Below are positions 43,201-53,645 of a stretch of DNA of 64,000 nt, piece by piece; within the stretch, counting starts at the first letter, position 1, and every line of letters starts with the position of its first letter. Under the pieces are notes generated by a model. The model searched no databases. It worked only from the letters and a program-made list of their open reading frames with translations, and was not told the DNA's origin. This DNA is from Mesorhabditis belari (lineage: Eukaryota > Nematoda > Chromadorea > Rhabditida > Rhabditidae), in contig CAUEEP010000727.1 of assembly GCA_958450365.1 (NCBI GenBank), positions 682,001-746,000 on the forward strand. The letters are read 5' to 3'. A program made the translations under genes and the position numbers.

Positions 43201-46200
43201 AGGTCTTTATAAATTACAAAGTTTGACTTGAAAATTTTAGAATGGCCCTTGAAGCGAACAATGATGAATTGAACCAAAAAGCTATCGCCTGCATGGCCTA
43301 CATCGGAGAGCTCTATAATTACAATGTTGTAAATACTTCACTTATATTCAAGGTACAGCAACAAAGCAGAATAAATTTTAAAAATAAAAATTAACAAAGT
43401 TTTAGGTTCTTTATCAAATTGTTTCATTCCCCGAACATCCTACACAGTGGGCAGACTTCACTAGAATCAGGTTTGTGATTTGATTACCCAATGACAAATT
43501 TTTGTTGTTTAGAATGGTCTCTCAACTGCTTCGAACTATTGGCGAATTCTTCACAAAGGGCTCGGGAAAGATCAAAATGGACAATTTTATAACCTACTGG
43601 CTAAGGTTCTAGTTAACAGCTGGATTTTAATTGTTTTTCGTAGATATTATTGGATAAAGCGAGAGCAATGGGTTATGAATACAGGCACAGATCAAGCCAC
43701 GGACGATATCGTGAGGTATGTTTTTTGGACTGGGTCAAAACATTGGGCTTTTAGATTTCCACCTGAAATCGAGGGAGAAATTATCGAAACATTGAAGGAT
43801 ATGGCCACATCAATCAACATCCCGAAAACATTGGATGATGCGGAAAAGAAAGTGCAGGAACTAGAAGCTACATTTAAAGAGAAAGTTAGTTAGATAAGCA
43901 GCTAAAGTTTTTAAACTAATTTTTTCCAGATCGAAAAAATGTTAACTGGGGAGTTTGAAGACGTCTTGGAGGACGACGGACCACATCCACAGCAACGAGA
44001 ACTCCATCAAATCATGGAAGAAGACGAGGAAGAAAGGTGATATAGAGTTTAAAGCAAACTCTTCGTTTGTATAGCCTACCGAAAGCTCCAATTTTTATTA
44101 TTCACCACTTCTATAAATGGCTCGTTTGGTTCTGGGCAGTAAAACTTTACACGAAGGTTTTTAAATTCCATAACGGACATAAAGCCAATTCACTTTAGGA
44201 AAGTGTTTTTGAAAGTTTTTGCGGTCTATTTGATGCTATACTACTGAGTTCTAAAGGGGTTTACACTACCACAAATGTTCTCATCATTTGGTTCGAGTTC
44301 GCGCAAACAGCAGCCCAGTGTCGATTGAAATGGAATAAGGGCGCGATAGACGGGGCCTCAAGGGAGACACCCAACCGACTTTTCTCCCTATTCTTGGGAC
44401 ATAGATATGTTCGACTTTAGCCTCCGCTTTTCCCACATTCCTAAAATGCCTTTGGCAAGTTGCATCAAATTACACCTAATTTTGGGTTGTGTGAAATACG
44501 GTGCTGTAAAATAAAATATTTATTAGCAAATAATTTTAAAAGACAGACTTATCAAAGACAGAATTTTAAAGCCTTTGAGACTTATCACAAAGGTATCACA
44601 TAGTTGGAAGGAATGTAATTAAAGTAATGTTAAAATGTGATAATTTTTGACACCCGTTCGAATAAGATATGGCACGAATTTCTGGCGAAAGATTGTTAGT
44701 AGGGCGGCAGTATCTGGAAAAATTAAATACACTGGCATAAATAAAATATTTGTGCAAATTCTGAGATTGATTCAACGTAAGAATGATTTTCAAATTTCGT
44801 TGTTATTGGTTTCAATATGGGATCATTAGTAGCCCCTTTCTGGAGAAAAGACCTCTGATTGATGTCAAGAGCTTAACCAGCAAAATATGGGAGCCCCAAG
44901 ACAACCATCTATAATCTTTTTGATATAGTGTTTTAGAAAAAATGAGCCTCGTTTTCATGATGAAATGGAAGATGGTTTGGATGTAGAAGAGATGGAGGAT
45001 AAGCAAGAAATTGTTAATCTTCATGCCACTCCTCAAGTTTGTGAATCGTGTTTTCTAGTTCTTGACTTTCTATTTTAGAAACAGCAACCCGAAGATTTGG
45101 ATTTTTGTCGTGATTTGGATCAACTGCTTACTGAGAGTTTGAAAATGGTTAGTATTAGATATTTATTGCTTTATTTTCTGTTTAGGGTAGTACTGGCACA
45201 GCTAACCAAGATGGCCTTATTGTGCCTGCTCAAGCTAGACAAAAACTAGTACGACGTGTTGGATTTAGTAAGTTTTTGACCTTGTGGAAAGCCCGAGGGA
45301 GAGATTTATGCAAATTGAAAAAATGTTGTCAGTATAATCGTGGGGGAAGGTCCATCGGATTGCATAGTTTTTGTTAAAACAATGGCAATTTCTATCTTCT
45401 ACAAATGGAACACAGATTAGTAACCCTGAACTGATTGAGCTTAAATTACGCTGAAGAATTTTCCACTCTATCAAAACGAAAGAGTTCGTTTGGTTTTTCC
45501 TTTGAAGCTAAAGGACCACTTTCCTAATACCTAGTTTGAGGGTGAAAAATAATGCTGCTTTAAAAAGCAGGCATCAATTCTTTTTGGACTCTGTGCTGTC
45601 CTTTCAAAAGACGTAAGCGCTCCTTTTCAACTCGAATCTTTTTCTTGCTCCGGGTGGCGGCCACTCTACGGGTTTTTCCCGCGAGTTTCCCCCAGTTGCT
45701 TCTTCTTGTTGCGGTAGTAGAAGAGAAGAGAAGAGGAGAGGAGGCACCCGCTAACCTTATAATCGAGAAGCGAGTTACGCGTGTTTGAGTTGGGGAATTC
45801 TCATGCTTATTCTTTCTTTCTCCTCGGGGTGTTGTTATCTTCTCAAGAAACAGAGTCTCAAGAAACTTGTCATACCAGTAATACATCCAAAGATTGAAAG
45901 AAAATAGAGTGTCAAAGTTTTTTTCTACATACGACCACATACGGCCTTGAAAAAAGAATGGTTGAACTTTTAAAAAGATAGAGGCGCTTTTCAATGTTAG
46001 CCTCTGTTTGAAAAACGTTTGCAACTGACATTTAGCTGAAAGGGAGTGTTCGCTCTAGAAATAACTGAAATACGTTAAGGTTCCCTCTAACAAATTTTAG
46101 TGGCTATTTATTGGGCGTTTTCTCTTCTCTTTGTGCCACCATTTTCATTTAGAGCACATAGAGACCACCGAAGGTGCAAAGATAAAAAGAGTTGTTTCCG

Positions 46201-46621
46201 TCAAAATATGATGGATGAGGGTTCTGATTAGTGACAGAATTAAGAAAGCCAAGGGAAGGCTGAAAATTTGTGGTTTTCAACAACTGATTCAACACAGCGC
46301 TTTTAGGTGATGGGCAAAATATTCCCAGAAAGGAGGACAATGATAAAATGCGTGTTGCTTTGATGACTAAAGGCAAAAGCAACAAGACGGTACTCAAGAA
46401 TATCGACCTGCACGAGGAAACTTTGGAACAACGATGGAAAGCGAATACGGACAAGGAGAAAGAGTATGCTTGTTTTTGTTGCTAGTGATTTTCCTTGTTT
46501 TAGAGAACGTGAGCAAATGAAGAAACTAACCTTGCATCACACGAAACGAATGGCAAGCGAAGAAGCAAATGAGGATAAAGCTTTCGATGTTAAAAACCAT
46601 GCTTTCCCTTCTTTGAGATAG
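40265..46621 (+). CDS. smg-3: UPF2 (SMG-3) nonsense-mediated decay factor
   Basis: About 20 exons. MNQSYQPRVSQAFYDELV opens the first MIF4G domain (KLADIPFIVDLAVAVACK near 40630). Then SVTLWEDEEERYFYEKLI...LVPTSLFKE (41555-41650), CVNRDVVDTIALRFVQEL...NRRRLVRFLFGSTSIRLD (42030-42195; second MIF4G), the third MIF4G with AIACMAYIGELYNYNVVN (near 43290), an acidic stretch (EDEEER near 44020), EDLDFCRDLDQLLTESLK (UPF1-binding region, 45090-45145) and MRVALMTKGKSNKTVLKN (46350). Stop 46619-46621. Order and motifs match UPF2, the scaffold between UPF3 at exon junctions and UPF1. Two late introns, about 44040-44932 and 45268-46308, are long for this gene; no nested gene found in them. Confidence 0.94.
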
Positions 46622-46816
46622 GAATTTGCATGGAGGCGTTCTAAAAAGTCAGTCATTTTAAAAATTCATATAATCTTTATGTATTTAAGTTTGGTGCACC
46701 CTGGCCTAGTAAAGGAGATAATTCGATTGATGGAGGCCAAACGCACTCAACAACCATTCTTTTACGATCTTTTCTGGTTTATGATCAAGTTTTTTATGAA
46801 ATAAACTTACTTTAGT
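46622..46816. other. Tail-to-tail gap UPF2 / Ly6 gene
   Basis: 195 bp with 3' regions of both genes; nothing else seen. Confidence 0.5.
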
Positions 46817-47472
46817 TCATTTTATGACGAAAAGAAGCATAATAATAAAAAGAGTGGAAAATGCGGAAGACTTTATAGAAGAATTACAAAGATCCCTGCC
46901 ACAGACGCACACCCTTTGAAGCCGCCGTTGCTCTTGAACATAGTCTGAAGTTTTTTTTGTTATTGGATGAGGATAAAATATCATACTTCCTATTTGAACT
47001 AATTTTGTCAGTGTGCGAACGTTATGGCATGAAAGTTGGGGGAAATTCGTTCTTCGATCGCATCCCGATCCAATCCAATACTCGCCATGCCCAATATGCT
47101 GTGTTATGGTCACACAAACATCTTGATCTCGATCACATTGTATCGGTTCTAGCGGACAGATCGGTTTATTTAATCTTAAGATTTCTCTGTACTTTGTCTC
47201 TCGTTTAAACTCTACCTAGTTGTTATTCGAAAACGCTCGAGCATTGTGGAATCGGGTGTGTTTTGACAAATCAAACATCTCAACGCCATTGTAGGCGTGA
47301 AAAACCATGTCAATAAAAGGGCAATACCGAGGAATTTTTTTCTAAATTCAATAATTGGAGCCTATTTGCTGCAAAAAGCAGAAAGCTAATTTCACCGAAA
47401 AGAGCGAGGGTCGTGGTCGAGAACTTACCGGAATCGAACGTGGATTGACGCCTTTCTCCGCCACAATCTCAT
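46817..47472 (-). CDS. Ly6/three-finger GPI-anchored protein
   Basis: Minus strand. Start at 47470-47472 (MRLWRRKASIHVRFR), exon 2 KKFLGIALLLTWFFTPTMA then LRCLICQN (47346-47225), exon 3 from about 47175 with ICPLEPIQCDRDQDVCVT, GHGEYWIGSGCDRR and a C-terminal RVCVCGRDLCNSS, followed by a hydrophobic end FSTLFIIMLLFVIK and stop at 46817. The signal peptide with mature LRC start, the Cys spacing and the closing CxCxxDxCN are the Ly6/uPAR (three-finger) hallmarks, and the hydrophobic tail is a GPI-attachment signal. Such nematode proteins sit on neuronal or epidermal surfaces (ODR-2/HOT type). An internal stretch (VQIGSMIFYPHPITKKTS) could include an unrecognised short intron. Confidence 0.8.
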
Positions 47473-49972
47473 TAAAAGGGGTAAAAATTGGAGTGAAAAG
47501 GATTCATGATTTGCGGAATGGCTTTTTCCTCTTCTTCTCGTTTTCCCTGAAGATTCTTCATTTGAATTAGTGAATGGAAGTGATGATTCGTGAAGGGAAT
47601 TGATGCCATCTCGATTAGAAGGTGAAGAAAAAGACGATGATGAGGGGAAAAGCATCGACTATGCGCTGTGGTGATGAATTTTGCATTCAGACACGAGGCA
47701 AATCCAACGAGGAGGGAAGAAAAAGCAGGTGCGAGAGGACACCTCCAAAAATATAGAGAGCCGTTTTCTTGAAATGAGTTGGGAAAGGGGAGGAGACAGC
47801 TGGGGCGGGGTTGTGCTGGAAAACGAAGAGTGGAAAAAGAAGTGAGTGACGAGCACAGGCTAGAGGAATCCATGAAGGGGCGTGTCTTAGGTCTATCAAA
47901 ACGTTCACTTTACTTCTTTGCTTCTTTTTTTGACAAGTATTGCCTTCTTGGGTTTGGAAGAAATTCTCGACACTCTCGCTGTATTGCAGTCAAAAATTTG
48001 AGGAAAATTTGGAAACTCTCCTCTTGAGCAAAAAACAAAAACAAACTTTCTTTTGAATTACATTTTTTGATGTAATTCAAAATTCGGTCTGATTGGAAGC
48101 TGAGTTCGAGTCAAAACTAGCAAAATTTGTTCGCGAATTTTGCAAAATAGGTATCCTATGTTTGTTAAATCTTTAACATAAGAAAAAACAACGTTAGTAT
48201 AGATAATGAGACAATAAACAACAGTATAGAGAATGAGACAATAAAAAACAATGTTAAATGTTAAAGGATTAAAGGATTAAATGATACTAAAGCACAAAGT
48301 CAAAGTCAGTTAGTCAGTTTTAGACTTGCATAGAGCTCTTTAAAAATCGTAAAACCCAGGTTTGGGATATCAACAGTCGTATTCAGCGCATCGAATTACT
48401 GCGAAATAAGCCTCAGTTAAGTTAAGTTAAAGGATTTGACTGAGAATCAACTAAGTTTTTACCATTATCGATAACCTTATCGAGAAAACTTATCGAGATC
48501 TCGATAGTCAAGTCTAGCCAACTTGGTTCCTTTTGTACCTGACTTCTTCTTAATCTAATAGGTTGATGCATAAGTCTTTTCGTTTTTTTCGTACTTCTGT
48601 TAAAAAGTAACAAATTCACCAATTAATCTATAGTTTGCTCTATAAAAAAAGTGTTTTTTTGTTCAATTTGCATCTTTTTAAATGAATTTCGGTTCACTTT
48701 CAAGCAAATTCGAGAGTGAAAAACGCCTTTTTCGTAAAAATCTATAAAAAACTCTACGGAAAAATTGGCTGAATGAATTTCTCTGAAATTTTGGCGAAAT
48801 ATCAAACTTTTTTTCTCTATCTTTTATCTATTGACACGAAGATAGGTTTTCTTTAGCTAAGGTGTCTAAACCGCATCATCGAGTTAGCCCTTTTTGACTA
48901 CCCGACTTCATACTCTCAAGAAAATCCAGGCATTAAATATTTTTAAACCCGTTTTAATGTTATTTTAAAAGATACTTTATTCAACATGAATAAGTGGATA
49001 CAACACAACGGAGGACCTTTTTACCCCAAAAATAGTGGCGGTCTATTTTGCAGAAAAATAATTGGTTTTTCTAATGAAATCAACCGTAGTTTAATTGGTG
49101 CATTTGTTGGCTTGAAACGGCAGACGAAAAGGAACAAAAAGACTTATGCATCAACCTAATAAAACGATAAATATTAACAGACCCAGTTTTTCTCATACAA
49201 TTTACTTTATTTATCATTTATCTATAGCTGTACTCTCCCAGTATACAGGGTACTTCTTTTAAATGGTAAATTTTTGCATTTTTCATGGATTTTGCAAGTT
49301 TTTTTCTTAGTTTTTCGTAGTATTAACGTGTTATAACGCAGCGCGTGTTCTAGTAGCACATTGTCAGGCGGGGTGCACTTAGGCAGGTCCGGGAGGGGGA
49401 CATTGCTGCAAGATCTCTAAAAATGGCTCGAGCGCGACCCCAACTACTTCCCAGAGAGCTTGCAGCACCTATTCCAAACCGGTGCCTTCTCAAGGCATTA
49501 ACTACTATGCGGCATTAAAATAAACGAAAAACTATAGAAAACAGTAAGAAAAGCATGAAATCTGAAGAAAAAATAGGTCCACCCCCGATAAGGGACAAGT
49601 ACCAAAATTTACATTTAACGGCCAAGTAAAACCGTTGCAAAGGGCTAAAATTTAATTTCATTCTTCGCATTCACTCGACTGCTCGACAATGGTTGGTTTT
49701 TAAACTTGTAATTTTTATTTTTTAACCATTAATGTTATCATGGATTTTTCTTTCGTTCAGCTTAAATCTTAAAGCTGAAAAGTTAAATTACTATTGTGTG
49801 AAATTATTGTTACGTGGGTTTTAATATTTCGTAGATTTAGCGTAAAAACTAATAGACGAGCATGCCCATCTATTAGAATTTTTACGGCAGCTTACATTGT
49901 TCACTCTAATTTAGTAGCCTTGTTGTTTACCTTTATCTAAAGCATAACTTTATAACATTTCTCTTTGTTTAG
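47473..49972. other. Long intergenic stretch between Ly6 gene and the 50-kb gene
   Basis: It contains a C/T-rich region on the minus strand (47500-47880), a mariner-like MITE (48561-49156), and a 31-codon plus-strand ORF at 49423-49518 (MARARPQLLPRELAAPIP) of unknown meaning. The 5' exons of the next plus-strand gene are probably in here but could not be placed. Confidence 0.4.
48561..49156. mobile_element. Mariner-like MITE, family E, complete copy
   Basis: Starts GGTTGATGCATAAGTCTTTT and ends with the inverse (aaagacttatgcatcaacc), flanked by TA (48559-48560, 49157-49158). 596 bp, no transposase. An inverted relative lies at the right end of the window. Confidence 0.9.
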
Positions 49973-51052
49973 GGCTGTGTGGCCGCAGATCTGGACGAAT
50001 GTTTCACGGCTTCGGCCTTTGACCCGACCGATTATGCTGATCAACTTAACAAGGTACGTGAATCCTTTCGTTCTTAAGTCCTTAAGTTCTTGAGTCCTTC
50101 TTAAGTGTATGAGCTAGCTTTAGTCTTTAGTCAGCGATTCATTTCCTTGTTTAATCTCTTCTTTTAGATCACTTGCTTGTCGGCTTTCTCTCCAAATGGA
50201 ATGGCCTCTCTGCTGAATGAAATCTCGATGGATCGACTTGCTCACGCGTTCGTTTTGCTTTGTTTGTAAAACTTGTTATAAGTTGATTTGCTCATTTGTG
50301 CCAGGGGAATTAATCGTGTTTTTTTAAAAGTGTATTGTTTGTTAGCGGAAGTGTATTGTTTTAACTATGATACTTTTGGTGCTCAATAGTTTAACTTACA
50401 TGACAACTTTGATTAGCTTGCTAATTTGATAATTTTAGGGTCGCTTCTACACCAGTGACTGGAATGACCGCACCGGGTTTGAACAAAGTGACGGCACCAG
50501 CACCACAAGCAGCAGCAAGCGAGCCGAAATCTTTCTACGAGTTTGAGAAGAACGAGCCTCGCCGTTTTGCTCCGCGCGACGTTCATTCTGAATACTGTTT
50601 TTCCGAGCTACAGGCGTGAGTTTTTAACAATTTGACCATTAATGCTTAAAATTTGTTTAGAACGATCAATGACGGCGAGAAAGCTGAAGAAAGTATCGAG
50701 GTCGAAGTGGAACTTCCATTGTGCGACAGCAGTGCCGAGCTTATGCGCTCAGTTCAGGTTCTGTTTGTTATTTTGACTTTATTATACTCTTTAGTTACTG
50801 TTAATTGTTTAAAGAAGAAGATTTAAAAGATTTATTTAAAAAGAAGCTTTATGAAAGTTAATTTGCAGATAAGATAACGGATTCTATTTAAATTGTAGGT
50901 TTATCGCTATATTTCACGTTTAGGAGCAACGCTCTCGCGTCTACGAGATGATGTTGGAGTGGCAGAAGCAAGAGGACAGCTCGTACAATTCAAGCGTCAC
51001 CGGACTTGGCGCTGCTCCTCGCAGCTTTATCGGCCGTCCTCAACACTTCTGA
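49973..51052 (+). CDS. Unrecognised protein, C-terminal exons
   Basis: Five exons with good splice sites: 49973-50055 (GCVAADLDECFTASAFDP), about 50168-50257 (ITCLSAFSPNGMASLLNE), 50439-50616 (VASTPVTGMTAPGLNKVT...RRFAPRDVHSEYCFSELQ), 50661-50758 (TINDGEKAEESIEVEVEL), and 50925-51052 (EQRSRVYEMMLEWQKQED... to GRPQHF and stop). Phases agree throughout. The N-terminal exon or exons are not located. The sequence is acidic, low in hydrophobic runs, with a Pro/Ala-rich linker and a short helical end, suggesting a cytoplasmic adaptor; I do not recognise a family. Poly-A signals aataaa occur near 51143 and 51174. A possible alternative last exon lies at 52910-52981. Confidence 0.7.
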
Positions 51053-51726
51053 ATCTTCACATCCATGTCTTCATTGCGTCGTCAAACAATTATGAATTCC
51101 ATTTTTCGTTTTTCTCTTTCACGTTTAAGCGTGCTCGCAAAATAAATACATGGGTGTCTGCACAAAAGGATGAATAAATTCTTTGTCATAGATAAAAATA
51201 CACATTAGAAAAAGATGATTGTGGTCTTGTGGTCTTAAAGTTCAAGGGGTTAGAGGAATGACCAGCTCAAACTGGTCTACGATGGAATGAAATGGAGTGT
51301 AACTTTTTGCTTTTAACAATTTGATAGGATAATTGATAAATTGATATGAGAAATTCCCTTTGTCTAACGGTTTAACGCAAATTTCCCTAATATCCCTGCT
51401 CAATCATGTCCCTAATAATCCTCAAGATGCTCAAAAACACGTCGAGTTGCCATTGGCTCATTGACCTGTCTTTGAAAGAATGCAACCATTATTGATTGCG
51501 AAAGGCTTAGGCTTAGGTTTCTCGGATTGTTTTGTGTTTTTTTTTCTAAACTAGCTGGCTTTTTTCATTTTTTTAAACGATGCTGGTTTGTCTGTGAAAA
51601 GATAGTCAAATTAGCAATAGATTACGAAGTTTTGTCTGATTATAAGATGCTATGTCTGAAATTTCTTTTGTTCAGAGTATTTTCAAAAGTAAAAATACGT
51701 TTCCCAAGAAGCTACCCTAATTTAGT

Positions 51727-51930
51727 GTCTTTTTGAGGATAGCAACTAAGCCAAAGTCTTAGTTGTTATCATCAACTACCACACTTGAAAGTAGCTGAGT
51801 AGGAATTCCAAGCGAGCAAATGGCACATCAATGTTAGTGTCTTTTTGATGATAGCAACTAAGCCAAAGTCTTAGTTGTTACATCAACACTTGAAAGTAGC
51901 TGAGTAGGAATTCCAAGCGAGCAAATGCCA
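51727..51930 (+). repeat. Direct duplication, about 100 bp
   Basis: The block gtgtctttttgaggatagcaac... through gaattccaagcgagcaaatg is present twice in tandem with small differences. Confidence 0.9.
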
Positions 51931-52574
51931 CAGAGCAATGTTAGTTACCATTACGATAATTGAAAAGCGTTTTTTAGAAAATACTCCACTACAGAAAAAC
52001 AGTTTTTGTACTCTCGATTTGCGGATTATGTTTCTCTTCAACGAAAAGCCATTGAAACTTTTTTTTTGCATTGATGCATTTCGAATGGACTCTGATTTCT
52101 CTAGAAGTTGACCCCTTCTAAAAAGAGAAGAAATAAAGGAACTAAGGAGAAACAGAGGGAGAAGGGGGGAGGTCTCCCCCATTCCCCAGAGTCACCCCAT
52201 TTCTCCCGTGTGCGTGTGTGTGTGTGGACCCTCCCTGTTCACTCTCCGTTCTCCTCTCTTTTACTAATCTCTTCCCAACCGCATCCTTTCCTTTCGCATC
52301 GTTTTTGAACATTCCCTTTTTTTTCTTTTTTTCCCGATTTCCCCCATGGGATTCCCCTTTAAAGATTCATCTCAATAGTCTCAAGCGGGACTCTTTCCCT
52401 CTTTTTCATTCATTTGGCTGTTCTCTTTTCTTTTTTTTTTTTGCAAGCCCCTCCTCCCTCTGCTCATTTCGATGTACTTTCATACATTGACCTGGTCAGC
52501 TGAATTGTCAGAAAGCTTTTGAGTTTCGATTTGTTTTTTTAAAACTTTAGAAGTTTTCTGGGAAGATTCCGGAA

Positions 52575-52710
52575 TTCTCGCTAAGCCATCGATTTCTTGA
52601 ATACTTTGGTTTACTCGTAAAAGTAGATGGTTTTTTTCGAATCTCGCTCGCTAAGCCATCGATTTTTTGAATACTTTGGTTTACTCGTAAAAGTAGATGG
52701 CTTTTTTTGA
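52575..52710 (+). repeat. Direct duplication, about 70 bp
   Basis: The block ctcgctaagccatcgatttt... through gtaaaagtagatgg is repeated in tandem. Confidence 0.9.
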
Positions 52711-52909
52711 ATTCTTGAAAACCCATTTGGTTGTTTTATTTTAAAAAGCTAATTTCTGACTTTATAAAAGCTATCTTTTAGGGATAAAGCTTGTTAGAAA
52801 AAAAGAATTTACATTGTTCTTTGTTTTCTATGTTTTCTATGTTTCTATGTTTCTATGTTTTCTTCTATTTCTATTGCTGTATTACTTGAACTAAAATATT
52901 TCCATTTAG

Positions 52910-52981
52910 GGTAACCCATTCGTGGAAGTGAAGGCCAAATCTTTTCCTTTGAAGAATGGTCGTTCGAGAAGTCGATCATAA
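52910..52981 (+). CDS. Possible alternative last exon with NPF motif
   Basis: After a tccatttag acceptor, 24 codons read GNPFVEVKAKSFPLKNGR then SRSRS and stop. Phase 0 fits the donor after SSAELMRSVQ at 50758, so it could replace the 50925 exon of the upstream gene. NPF followed by small residues is the EH-domain binding motif. It could instead be the last exon of an unseen gene. Confidence 0.4.
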   Translation, partial: GNPFVEVKAKSFPLKNGRSRSRS

Positions 52982-53645
52982 ACCCTTTCACATCAAAGTT
53001 CGTTTCATTTTCTTTCTATATCCCCATTCTTTTCTTGAGTCACTGTCCTCCGTACTGTATTTGTTATCAGGGAAACTATGCCCCCTTCTTTTCCCTCTCA
53101 CACACTTTTAACCATTATTCCCTGCAAAAAACGCTCACGAATTTTAATGCCAAAAAGGTGTCTACGATAAATATTCTAATAGAAGCCCCTATAGGAGCGT
53201 CGCGTAGTTTACACTCAAACAAACGCTCATATCCTGACACCAGTACTTTTGTTTCTACGCACTTAGGTAGCAAATTAAAGTAGAGAGGACGGGTGATTTT
53301 TTGAGATATAACACATATTTTTAGCATTAACCAGGGCTTAGAAAAATGATTAAAAAGTGGCAAAAAAAAAAACCGATTTTTCATCATTTTGTTCTAAACG
53401 AAACGGTAAAAATCTAGGAGCTGTGGAAATAAAAAAAAAAGATTTCTTCAGATCTCATTTTAAATGAAACCGCTACGGTAATAAACATAGACTTTTACTG
53501 AATTTATCAAATTTGCATACAAAACAAAAGCTATTCAGTCAACATTAAATTAACTTAAGTTGACGTTACTGTAACAGGCTCTGGTTTGAGTAAGCGAAAA
53601 GATTAGTGTTAACACTGAGCAAGATCTAAAATCCTGTTCAATTGT

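Larger units (their letters stand above)
51053..53645. other. Intergenic or intronic stretch before fat-4
   Basis: Contains a 100-bp direct duplication (51727-51930), a strongly pyrimidine-rich promoter-like region (52190-52460), a 75-bp duplication (52575-52710) and the NPF exon. No other coding exon seen. Confidence 0.45.

Noticed and set aside
45560..46024. 154-codon minus-strand frame in a UPF2 intron
   Set aside because: No recognisable domain, no splice context, basic low-complexity end; probably chance, though not excluded.
47472..47873. 133-codon minus-strand frame overlapping the Ly6 start region
   Set aside because: Low-complexity Ser/Pro/Phe content from a pyrimidine-rich stretch; the Ly6 start at 47472 explains the coding part.
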